Below are positions 15,187-21,763 of a DNA stretch of 21,763 nucleotides, piece after piece. The notes below the pieces were generated by a model. It worked only from the letters and a program-made list of their open reading frames with translations, was not told the origin of the DNA and did no database searches. The number at the start of each line of letters is the position of its first letter. The stretch's first letter is position 1. The position numbers were made by a program, and so were the translations under genes. This DNA comes from Bacillota bacterium (GTDB lineage Bacteria; Bacillota_E; JAJZYS01; JAJYTV01). The stretch is taken from assembly GCA_021845645.1 (NCBI GenBank), contig JAJZVM010000065.1:1-21763 (forward strand), written 5' to 3'.

Positions 15187-15676
15187 TCGAGATCCCCTCC
15201 TCTGCCCCAAGCAGTGACCTGAGGTGCGCGCGACCGCGGTGCAGAATGCTCTTCACGGCGCCGGTCCGCTTCTGCAGCACGCGAGCGACATCGATCAGCG
15301 GCAGATCGAGGGCATAGTGAAGGAGGATCGCCTCGCGCTCGGGCTGCGGCAGTCGCTGAACAGCGTCGAGCAGGTCCGGGTCCTGCTCGGGTCCAGGCGG
15401 CGCAGCCCATTCAGGCAGGTCGCCAGACAGGTCCTCGGGCCTGCGCCTGCGCCGACGCTGCCAGTCCCGCGCGGCGTTGAGCGCGATCGTGACGAGCAGC
15501 GGCACCGAGTACTCGGGCCTGTCGCCCTCGATGTAGCGCAGGTAGCGCAGCCAGGCCTCCTGCGCCGCATCGCGCGCAAGCTCGCTGTCGCCGAGCACGC
15601 CGTAGCAGAGGCGGAGCACACGGCGCTCCTCAGTGCGGTAAAAGCGTTCGAACTCCGCTTCCCGGTTGTCGTGCAC
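15176..15676 (-). CDS. ECF-family RNA polymerase sigma factor
   Basis: 166-aa extracytoplasmic-function sigma factor. Region sigma-2 spans about 8-76, with the core-binding/-10 segment around DAAQEAWLRYLRY and the 2.4-like NAARDWQRRRRRR. A Pro-rich linker follows (85-103). Sigma-4 lies at about 104-157, with RLPQPEREAILLHYALDLPL and the recognition helix IDVARVLQKRTGAVKSILHRG. The start is a GTG at 15676 with GGAGGG 7 bases upstream; further upstream in-frame starts lack an SD and extend beyond the domain. It is co-transcribed with the propeller-protein gene and divergent from moxR. An ECF-like promoter upstream suggests autoregulation. Confidence 0.95.
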   Translation of the reverse strand: MHDNREAEFERFYRTEERRVLRLCYGVLGDSELARDAAQEAWLRYLRYIEGDRPEYSVPLLVTIALNAARDWQRRRRRRPEDLSGDLPEWAAPPGPEQDPDLLDAVQRLPQPEREAILLHYALDLPLIDVARVLQKRTGAVKSILHRGRAHLRSLLGAEEGISNGR

Positions 15677-15715
15677 GTTGTTTCCCTCCGCAGCGGTCAC
15701 TCCGGCATCAGGTAG

Positions 15716-15742
15716 AACGCAGGGCGGTGGCACGCGGTTGCA
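15716..15742 (-). promoter_or_regulatory. Candidate autoregulated ECF promoter
   Basis: On the minus strand TGCAACC (15736-15742), which contains the AAC core typical of ECF -35 boxes, is followed after 16 bases by CGTT (15716-15719), resembling the ECF -10 CGTC/CGTT. It would start transcription about 30 bases before the sigma factor GTG. Matches this short occur by chance, so this is tentative. Confidence 0.35.
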
Positions 15743-15770
15743 TGGCATGCGCGGTGCGTCGCGCTATGCT
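15742..15770 (+). promoter_or_regulatory. Weak candidate promoter for the moxR operon
   Basis: ATGGCA (15742-15747), a 17-base spacer and TATGCT (15765-15770) each match the housekeeping consensus at 4 of 6 positions. The start would lie near 15777, about 28 bases before the moxR ATG. It abuts the candidate ECF promoter on the other strand. Confidence 0.3.
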
Positions 15771-15804
15771 ATCGTCGAAACCAGCCGAGCCATCTGGAGG
15801 AACC

Positions 15805-16758
15805 ATGAGCGAAAGACCTGTCCTCACCGCGCGGGCCTTCGATCCGCGCATCGCACAGGTGCTTCGGGAGGTGGCGACGCGCGTCGTCGGCAAGGAGGAC
15901 GCGACCCTGGCCATCGTCTGCGCCGTGCTGGCGGGTGGCCACATCCTCATCGAGGACGTGCCTGGCGTCGGCAAGACTCTGCTCGCCAAGAGTGTCGCAC
16001 AGGCGCTCGACTTGCGCTTCCATCGGGTGCAGGCGACGTCGGACCTTCTGCCGGCCGACGTTGTCGGCGTACACATCTATGATCCCGAGCAGCGCTCGTT
16101 CGCTTTCCGTCCCGGTCCCATCTTCGCCGAACTTCTGCTCGTCGACGAACTGAATCGCGCGTCGCCGCGCGCCCAGTCCGCCCTCCTCGAGGCCATGGAA
16201 GAGGGCCAGGCGACCGTCGAGGGTCACACGTACCCGCTGCCCGAGCCGTTCACCGTGCTTGCGACGCAGAATCCCGCCGAGCACGAGGGCACCTTCCCCC
16301 TGCCGCTCTCGCAGCTCGACCGCTTTCTCTTCCGCATCCACCTCGACTACCCGAGCGCGGAAGAGGAGGACCGCCTGCTCGCGTCGATGGCGTCCGAGAT
16401 CAGGCCCCAGCCGCTTAGGCCCGTTCTGGCCAAAGGGGAGATTCTGGAGCTGCGCAAGGCAGCCCTGGCGACGCACGTGTCCGCGGCGGTGCGTGGCTAT
16501 GTGCACGCGCTGGTGCGGGCCTCGCGGGTGCATCCCGACGTGGTGCTCGGCGCGAGTCCGCGCGCTGGCGTGGGACTCCTGCGCGCCGCGCGCGTCTGGG
16601 CCTTCCTGCATGGCCGCGCGCACGTCCTGCCTGACGACGTGCGCGCCCTGGCGCCGTGGGTGCTGGGCCACCGTCTGCGCTGCCGGTCCGGCAGCCCGGA
16701 AAGCTGTCTCAGGGAGATCGTCACCTCCCTGCCGTTGCCGCGCACAACGCAGCCGTGA
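15805..16758 (+). CDS. MoxR-family AAA+ ATPase
   Basis: 317-aa cytoplasmic ATPase of the MoxR class (RavA/MoxR branch of AAA+), thought to act as a chaperone that activates or assembles partner complexes. Walker A is DVPGVGKT at about 51-58, Walker B LLLVDELN at 110-117, sensor-1 region VLATQNPAEHEG, and then SQLDRFLFRIHLDYPS. The C-terminal lid has GASPRAGVGLLRAARVWAFL and DDVRALAPWVLGHRL. The ATG at 15805 has TGGAGG upstream. The stop overlaps the start of the DUF58 gene as GTGA. MoxR, DUF58 and transglutaminase genes in this order are a recurrent operon in bacteria, usually linked to cell-envelope functions. Confidence 0.96.
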   Translation: MSERPVLTARAFDPRIAQVLREVATRVVGKEDATLAIVCAVLAGGHILIEDVPGVGKTLLAKSVAQALDLRFHRVQATSDLLPADVVGVHIYDPEQRSFAFRPGPIFAELLLVDELNRASPRAQSALLEAMEEGQATVEGHTYPLPEPFTVLATQNPAEHEGTFPLPLSQLDRFLFRIHLDYPSAEEEDRLLASMASEIRPQPLRPVLAKGEILELRKAALATHVSAAVRGYVHALVRASRVHPDVVLGASPRAGVGLLRAARVWAFLHGRAHVLPDDVRALAPWVLGHRLRCRSGSPESCLREIVTSLPLPRTTQP

Positions 16759-17810
16759 GGTTCGTGCGCATCCAGGGCCTCGGCCTCGTACCGCCCCTTG
16801 TGCTGCTTGCCGCGGGCTTTTTGGCGGGTGGCAGGCTGGGCGCCGTTATCGTCGCCGTATCCGCAGTCGCGTTGCTGCTCGCCCTGGGCGCCGCGTTCGC
16901 CGCGGGTAGCACCCCGCGGGCGAGCCTGCGCCGCACATTGCCCGACCACCCGGCGACAGCCGGCGACACCATCGAAATAGCCGTCGAAGGTGACATTGCC
17001 CTCGCTTGGCCGCTGGCCCTCGCAAGACTCGAGGACGAGCCGCCGTCGCCGCTCGATGCGGCGCGGCCCGGCGAGTGGCGTCTCGGGGGACACCTCCGCC
17101 AGCACTATCGCTTCACGAATGTGCCGCGCGGGGTGTTTCCTTTCAGAAATTGCGAGATTGCGCTGCGAGACGCCTTGGGCCTCGTGCAGCGCCGGTTCCG
17201 CGTCGAGCTGCCCGGCAGCCTGCTCGTCTACCCGAGGCGGATTGCGGTCCCGCTGGGCAGGCGCGAGACGCAGGCGCAAGGCGACCAGGAGGTGGTCCGC
17301 GGCACCCGCGACTTCCTGCCTGGCGACCGGCTGACCCGCCTGCACGCTGCCCGAACGGCGCAGCGAGGCTATCCCCAGGTGCGGGAGTCGACGCCTCCGC
17401 CGGCCCGGACCTGCAGCCTGCAGCTGCAATGCCCCGGCGCCTCGCCTGAAAATGTCGAACTCGCCATCTCGGTCGCCGCTTCGCTCGCCGAGTCCCTGCT
17501 CGCCGCGGGGTTCGACGTCGGCGTTGCCGCCGAGGGGATCAGCCTGCCGCCGGGCCACGGTCGTGATCAACTCGTCCGCATCCTCGCAGCGCTCGCCGAG
17601 GCGGACGCCCGGCGCATCGCGGGAACCAGGCTGCCCCCGCCCCTGCCCGACGCCTACGGCGAACTATGGCTGATCGCGGCCGGGGAAGCGGCGCTTGGGC
17701 CCGAACCACCCGAGCCCGCGGTGTTCGTTCCAGTGGGCGCGGAGTTGAGGGCGCCGGCGATCGGCAGCCTCGACGGGCTGGTCGCCTGGGCCGGCAGATG
17801 GGCGCCATGA
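16755..17810 (+). CDS. DUF58 domain membrane protein
   Basis: 351-aa protein with two N-terminal membrane helices (about 10-28 and 30-50) and a cytoplasmic C-terminal part. The DUF58 signature lies at about 183-210: GTRDFLPGD, then LTRLHAARTAQRGYPQVRE. In most DUF58 proteins the core reads R-x-I-H-W-x-x-(S/T)-A-R; here the Trp is Ala198 (R-L-H-A-A-R-T). The rest, a von Willebrand A-like region, is weakly conserved. The GTG at 16755 overlaps the moxR stop (GTGA) and has no clear SD, so translation is probably coupled. It is likely a partner of the MoxR ATPase, by association. Confidence 0.9.
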   Translation: MRFVRIQGLGLVPPLVLLAAGFLAGGRLGAVIVAVSAVALLLALGAAFAAGSTPRASLRRTLPDHPATAGDTIEIAVEGDIALAWPLALARLEDEPPSPLDAARPGEWRLGGHLRQHYRFTNVPRGVFPFRNCEIALRDALGLVQRRFRVELPGSLLVYPRRIAVPLGRRETQAQGDQEVVRGTRDFLPGDRLTRLHAARTAQRGYPQVRESTPPPARTCSLQLQCPGASPENVELAISVAASLAESLLAAGFDVGVAAEGISLPPGHGRDQLVRILAALAEADARRIAGTRLPPPLPDAYGELWLIAAGEAALGPEPPEPAVFVPVGAELRAPAIGSLDGLVAWAGRWAP

Positions 17811-19690
17811 GCCGCGGACGGGTGTTGCTCGTGCTGCGCGGCGTCTGGCTCGGGCTGCTCGTCTGGCCCTACGCGGTGGCGAGCGGCATGCCTCGTCCGC
17901 TGCTGCTCGCAATTCTGCCGACGGCACTCGCGCTCTTGTGGGGGCAAGGCATCCCGCGCTACTTGCTGCGCCTTTTGACGGCTCTCGGCCTCGGCCTCTG
18001 GGCGGTGCTCCCGACGTGGCTCCCTGGTGCCCTGCGCGGAACCATCCTCGCCGGCGGACCCCACACGGTGGCCATCATCGTGACGGGCCTTCTGCTCTGG
18101 CTTACGTGCCTGCTCGGCTGGCAGGTGTTCTCCGAGGCGACGGCCAGGACCCGGCTGGTCTGGCTGTGGCTGATGGGCACCCTCGTCCTGGCGCTCAACA
18201 GGCGCATCTGGGCCATCGGCCAGGACCTGCCCACCTTCGGCTATCTGGCCTTCGGCGTCGTGCTGCTCGCTTTGGGCGGCGACGACGAAGACATGCCCTG
18301 GTCCGCGCTGCCGCTTGGCCTCCTGCCGCTCGTGGGACTGGCCCTTGCCGCCGTCTGGCCGCAGGCGCCGTCCACTGGCGTCACACCCCCGAGCAGCGTG
18401 GTGCGCGGACTTGCCGGCCTGCGGGTCGCGGTCAGCGGAGCCACCCTGCCCCGCCGCGTAAACGTGAACCAGCCCGTGTCGCTCTCGCCGGCGCCTCTCC
18501 TCATCGTCCGCGGCGCACCGCAGTCCGCCTACTGGCAGGAGGCGACCTTCGACGCGTTCAACGGCGTGGACTGGCTTGAGACGCCAGGGCCGCATCTACC
18601 CGTCGGAACGCGCCCCTTGCCCTCGCCGCTCTGGCCGCCCGACAACCGCGGCCTGCCACTCGCCGTCTGGCATGTCAGCGTGCAGGAGGTCATCCCGGGG
18701 AGCATCACGCCTCTCGTCTACACAGGCACCCCGGTCGCTCTCAGCGCGCAATCCACCTCCCCCGGCGGCACGTTCCTGCCGTCGGCGCACGCGCTGCTCG
18801 TACCCGGAACGCCGAGTTACACCTGGCAGCTCAGCGTCCCCGCGCAGCCCTTGAAGCTCGTGCAGTCCGCCAGCTTCCTACCGGCTTCGGCCGCGCCCGC
18901 GCAGGACCTTGGCGTACCGGAGCGCCTGCGGCGGGAACTGCTGCCGCTGGCGAGGCGCCTGCGGCAGGGCGGCGGCGGCCCATGGGCCCTGGCGAGCCGC
19001 ATCACGCAATACCTGGACACGCACGAGACGTACGATCCCGCCTTCGTGCCAAGCCGCCACGGCGACCCGATCGGGCGGTTTCTGCTGCGCAGCCACCAAG
19101 GCTACTGCGACCAGTTCTCGACGGCTTTCGTCATGCTCGCGCGGCTGGACGGACTGCCCGCACGCTGGGTCGTCGGATTCGCCCCGGGCATCTACGACAG
19201 CGCGTCGCGCATCGAGACGCTGCGCGCGGAGGACGCGCACTCCTGGGCACAGATCGACGTCGCTCCCTACGGCTGGCTGCAGCTCGACCCCACACCTGGA
19301 CCGTCCGCTTCCGTCGTGCCGCGCGGCAGGGCACCGGGGACCGCCCGGACCGGACCGGGAAACAGGGTGACGGTCCTTGAGGCCGTGCTCGGGCTGCTGC
19401 TGCTCACGGCCTTGGGCCTCGCGGGGCGCCTCATGCGGACGCGGAGCACGACCGCATGGCGCCTCCGCCGCCTGGAACGGCAGCTCGGCAGGCTGGCCCG
19501 GGGCAAGTGCCAGGGCCAGCCCACCTGGCGCGAGCAGGTACTCGCCCTGCCACCGCTGGCGCGAGACGCCGCCTGGCCGGCACTCGAGGTGCTGGAGGCG
19601 GCGCACTATGGGCAGGTTCCGCCGGGTCCCGAAGATCTCCTGGCAGCCCGAGCGGCCTTGCGCAAGGCCGCTCGGGTCCTGCGCGGGTAA
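17807..19690 (+). CDS. TgpA-like membrane transglutaminase
   Basis: 627-aa membrane protein of the TgpA type. Residues 1-190 hold about six membrane helices (DUF3488-like). An extracytoplasmic stretch of about 190 residues follows, then a transglutaminase-core fold with an intact catalytic triad: Cys434 in HQGYCDQFSTAF, His478 in AEDAHSWAQIDV and Asp494 in WLQLDPTPG. One more helix lies at about 522-541 and a cytoplasmic DUF4129-like tail closes the protein. The ATG at 17807 overlaps the DUF58 stop as ATGA. The substrate is unknown; such proteins probably act on peptides or proteins at the cell surface. The last codons contain a 30-base perfect palindrome. Confidence 0.94.
   Translation: MSRGRVLLVLRGVWLGLLVWPYAVASGMPRPLLLAILPTALALLWGQGIPRYLLRLLTALGLGLWAVLPTWLPGALRGTILAGGPHTVAIIVTGLLLWLTCLLGWQVFSEATARTRLVWLWLMGTLVLALNRRIWAIGQDLPTFGYLAFGVVLLALGGDDEDMPWSALPLGLLPLVGLALAAVWPQAPSTGVTPPSSVVRGLAGLRVAVSGATLPRRVNVNQPVSLSPAPLLIVRGAPQSAYWQEATFDAFNGVDWLETPGPHLPVGTRPLPSPLWPPDNRGLPLAVWHVSVQEVIPGSITPLVYTGTPVALSAQSTSPGGTFLPSAHALLVPGTPSYTWQLSVPAQPLKLVQSASFLPASAAPAQDLGVPERLRRELLPLARRLRQGGGGPWALASRITQYLDTHETYDPAFVPSRHGDPIGRFLLRSHQGYCDQFSTAFVMLARLDGLPARWVVGFAPGIYDSASRIETLRAEDAHSWAQIDVAPYGWLQLDPTPGPSASVVPRGRAPGTARTGPGNRVTVLEAVLGLLLLTALGLAGRLMRTRSTTAWRLRRLERQLGRLARGKCQGQPTWREQVLALPPLARDAAWPALEVLEAAHYGQVPPGPEDLLAARAALRKAARVLRG
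19647..19676. terminator. 30-base perfect palindrome at the end of the transglutaminase gene
   Basis: CCCGAGCGGCCTTGC is followed immediately by its exact reverse complement, giving a stem of about 13 pairs with a GCGC tip. It lies inside the coding sequence, 14 bases before the end of the transglutaminase gene, and the convergent LysR gene ends only 13 bases beyond that. With no other hairpin between the two genes, it most likely acts as a shared terminator. No T-run is present on the plus strand. Confidence 0.6.
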
Positions 19691-19703
19691 ACCTGGAGAC
19701 GTG

Positions 19704-20609
19704 TCAGGCGAGCGGCGCCGCAAGGTGCAAAGTTGCCCTGAGCGCCTCGAGAAAGTCCTTGGCCGGCTCGGAGACGGGCTCATGCGGCAGGATCAGGAAG
19801 GTTGGGGCCGCGGGCAGCAACAGGCCCGGCGTCGGCACCTCCATCAGCCGTCCCTCGAGCAGTTCGCGCCGCACGGAGCGCTCGGGCAGGAACGAGACGC
19901 CGATGCCTTCCTCCACCAGCCGGCGCGTCAGCTCGACCTGCGTCACGCGCAGCACGCGCGGGTGTAACCCCGCATGCTCGAGGACCTGCAGGAGGTCCGG
20001 CCAGTATGCGGGGTGGCCGTAGCTGAGCAGACGCTGCTCCGAGATCAGGTTGCGCCAGAAGGCGGGCGCCTGGTCGTGATCGAGTCCGTCGTGGCGCGCC
20101 ACAAGCACCACGCGGTCGTGCAGCAGTTCGCGGCAGTGCACGGCATAGCGCTCCGGATTCGCCGCGATCTGGCCGATGCCGAGATCGGCGGTGCCGCCCT
20201 CAACGAGCGCCGGGATCTGCACCGACGGGACAACCTCCACGGACACGCGCGCATCCGGACGCAAATCGCAGTAGCGATGGAGGGCGCGGGGCAACAGCGT
20301 GCGCGCCGGTTCTGGCGCGATCGCGATCGCCAGATGGTCCGCCGCCTGCCGCTGGTGGTCGCGGACCGCCTGCCGGCCGAGATCGTACGCCTTGAGCGCC
20401 TGCTCCGCATGCGTCAGGAAGACCTGTCCGGCCTGGTTCAGACGCACCCGCCGGCCGCTGCGGTCGAAAAGAGCCTCGCCAAGTTCCAGCTCGAGCTCAC
20501 GCACCTGCGCCGAGACGGTAGGCTGGCTGAGGCCGAGCCGCTCGGCCGTTTCGCGGAAGTTCTCGAGATGCGCCGCCGCCTGGAACGTGCGCAGCACACG
20601 CAGATCCAC
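19704..20609 (-). CDS. LysR-family transcriptional regulator
   Basis: 301-aa DNA-binding regulator. The N-terminal winged helix-turn-helix (about 1-60) reads LRTFQAAAHLENFRETAERL followed by GLSQPTVSAQVRELE and LGEALFDRSGRRVRLNQAG. A linker helix follows, then a two-lobed effector-binding domain at about 88-295 (ADLGIGQIA, RLVEEGIGVSFLPE). Length and layout are typical. The start is a GTG at 20609 with AGGAGG 7 bases upstream. The gene is convergent with the transglutaminase gene and lies downstream of, and on the same strand as, the FemAB-like gene. The effector and targets are unknown; a dyad-rich upstream region suggests autoregulation. Confidence 0.96.
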   Translation of the reverse strand: MDLRVLRTFQAAAHLENFRETAERLGLSQPTVSAQVRELELELGEALFDRSGRRVRLNQAGQVFLTHAEQALKAYDLGRQAVRDHQRQAADHLAIAIAPEPARTLLPRALHRYCDLRPDARVSVEVVPSVQIPALVEGGTADLGIGQIAANPERYAVHCRELLHDRVVLVARHDGLDHDQAPAFWRNLISEQRLLSYGHPAYWPDLLQVLEHAGLHPRVLRVTQVELTRRLVEEGIGVSFLPERSVRRELLEGRLMEVPTPGLLLPAAPTFLILPHEPVSEPAKDFLEALRATLHLAAPLA

Positions 20610-20622
20610 CCGCGACCCTCCT

Positions 20623-20681
20623 GATCAAGAAAGCTGATAAGCTTGCAGCTTGATCTTATCACGAGAGGCCCGCCATGTCCT
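20623..20681 (-). promoter_or_regulatory. LysR-type operator and promoter region
   Basis: Two interlocking inverted repeats lie in the 92-base gap: GATCAAG (20623-20629) with CTTGATC (20649-20655), and TGATAAG (20635-20641) with CTTATCA (20655-20661). An ATC-N9-GAT motif, typical of LysR recognition sites, sits at 20624-20638. On the minus strand AGGACA (20676-20681), 17 bases and TAAGAT (20653-20658) form a weak promoter whose -10 box and start overlap the dyads. This fits negative autoregulation of the LysR gene. Confidence 0.5.
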
Positions 20682-20701
20682 TGACCGCAGCCGCACCCGG
20701 C

Positions 20702-21730
20702 CTAGCGGGCGGCCGCCGCGGCCGTGGCGCCGGTGCGTGCCCGCAGCCGCCCGGACGGAAGCAGCCTGTACCCAAGGTACGGTCCGATGCGCAGGGGGAA
20801 TTCGAGCAGGGAATACCTCCGCTCGATCCCGCCGAAGCGGCGGACCAGTTCCTGGAGCGAACGGTCGTCGCTGGCCCGAAAGCCCGTGATGTCGCAGCGC
20901 TCGGCGCCCTGTCGCTCCGCCCAGGCGATGGCGGCCCACTGCGCAGCGTAGCCTGCCGCCCTGTTGCGCCCGCCGCCATCGCCGCCGAAATGCTTGCAAA
21001 GCGCGTGGCGGCCCAGCCTGATTACGATGCTGGCAGCCGTCACGGCGCCATCCTCGCCTGCCAGGAAGAGGCCGGCCTGGCCACGTTGCGCGAACGCGGA
21101 CACGACATCGGCGAGGTCCGACGGCGTCTGCGCGATCGACCAGCCTCCAGCCGGGCCCTGGCGCATCAGTCCAAGGAAGAGGCGCAGTTCATCGGGTCCA
21201 GCCTCGCGCACCGTGACACCATGGCTCTTTGCACGGCGCACTTTGACGCGACAGCGCCTGCTGAGACGCTCGAAGTCCCGTGCGGGATCACCGCTCAAGG
21301 GCAATTCCACCACAGTCCGCGGTACCGGCGGACTCAGCGCTAAGCCTGCGCGTTCCCAGTAACCGGGCGGATGGGGCAACGTGTGTTCGAGGCGCGGCGC
21401 GCACGAAAAGGCGAAGGCCTTGGGGAACGCCTGACCCAGTTCGGCGGCGAGCGCCCGCCAGGCGACGCGCTGTCGCGGGTCGAGGACGGGCCCGCGCGGC
21501 GCGTAGAGCAGCGTGCCCAGCCTGCCCACCTGCATGCCGATCAGGCTGAGGCTGCCGATCGGCCGGCCCTGTTCGACAAGATAGAAGCGGTGCACACTGC
21601 GCCCGCCGCAGGCCTGCAAGTCGCCGAAGCAGGTGCCCTGCAGCGGATCGCCGTGCAGATGCTCTCCGACAAAGCCGTCAAATGCTTCGCTCTCGGCCTG
21701 CGACACAGGTTGAAGCAGCACGTACTCCAC
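20702..21730 (-). CDS. FemAB-family aminoacyltransferase (tandem GNAT fold)
   Basis: 342-aa protein resembling the FemAB/FemX group, which adds amino acids from tRNA to peptidoglycan precursors; related members have other acyl-transfer roles. The first half carries a typical start (HLHGDPLQGTCFGDLQACGG) and RLGTLLYAPRGPVLD. The second half has LSRRCRVKVRRAKSHGVTV, the segment that in this family reads K-x-R-x-x-I-R-K-A, then WSIAQTPSDL, AASIVIRLGRHALCKHFGG, AAGYAAQWAAIAWAERQGAE and CDITGF. The start is uncertain: a GTG at 21730 gives the usual N-terminus, a GTG at 21721 has a better-placed GGGGAG, and the frame stays open to the window edge at 21763. The substrate cannot be told from sequence. 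Confidence 0.85.
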   Translation of the reverse strand: MEYVLLQPVSQAESEAFDGFVGEHLHGDPLQGTCFGDLQACGGRSVHRFYLVEQGRPIGSLSLIGMQVGRLGTLLYAPRGPVLDPRQRVAWRALAAELGQAFPKAFAFSCAPRLEHTLPHPPGYWERAGLALSPPVPRTVVELPLSGDPARDFERLSRRCRVKVRRAKSHGVTVREAGPDELRLFLGLMRQGPAGGWSIAQTPSDLADVVSAFAQRGQAGLFLAGEDGAVTAASIVIRLGRHALCKHFGGDGGGRNRAAGYAAQWAAIAWAERQGAERCDITGFRASDDRSLQELVRRFGGIERRYSLLEFPLRIGPYLGYRLLPSGRLRARTGATAAAAAR

Positions 21731-21763
21731 TCCCCATCGGCTGCACCCGCCAACTTCAGTCTG

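Noticed and set aside
13057..15222. 721-codon plus-strand open frame opposite the propeller gene
   Set aside because: It mirrors the repeated codons of the propeller gene and is Arg/His-rich; an artefact of the opposite strand.

Overview
The window is GC-rich bacterial chromosome. Many genes start with GTG (one with TTG) behind strong Shine-Dalgarno (SD) runs of the AGGAGG type. Several neighbours share a stop/start tetranucleotide (GTGA, TTGA or ATGA). Together with a classical nuo operon, a 7Fe ferredoxin and a MoxR/DUF58/transglutaminase operon, this suggests a free-living respiring bacterium, perhaps a high-GC Gram-positive-type lineage. That placement is inference; no rRNA or other marker is present.

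Region 1 (1-10003, minus strand) is the complex I operon, transcribed nuoA-B-C-D-E-F-G-H-J-K-L and running off the left edge inside nuoL. All cofactor ligands of NuoE, NuoF, NuoG and NuoB are readable. Two things are odd. nuoI, normally between nuoH and nuoJ, is absent: only 48 bases separate them. NuoL also lacks two charged residues in its proton-channel helices (Glu to Gly at 146, Arg to Val at 177).

Region 2 (10004-11212) is a 1.2-kb stretch without a convincing gene. It holds a candidate nuo promoter with an AT-rich palindromic operator, then a series of perfect inverted repeats that look like structured RNA or mobile-element debris, and possibly a decayed coding remnant next to the ferredoxin gene.

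Region 3 (11213-12957) holds a 7Fe ferredoxin gene (plus), a convergent DUF6884-like gene (minus) and a divergent Mug-type DNA glycosylase gene (plus). Strong bidirectional hairpins separate the convergent pairs.

Region 4 (12967-15676, minus) is an ECF sigma factor gene overlapping a gene for a membrane-anchored protein with about 13 YCF48/BNR-type repeats outside the cell. This looks like a sigma/sensor pair in which the short cytoplasmic tail may act as an anti-sigma.

Region 5 (15805-19690, plus) is a tightly coupled three-gene operon: MoxR AAA+ ATPase, DUF58 protein and TgpA-like membrane transglutaminase. Region 6 (19704-21730, minus) holds a LysR regulator with a likely autoregulatory operator and, upstream of it, a FemAB-type aminoacyltransferase.
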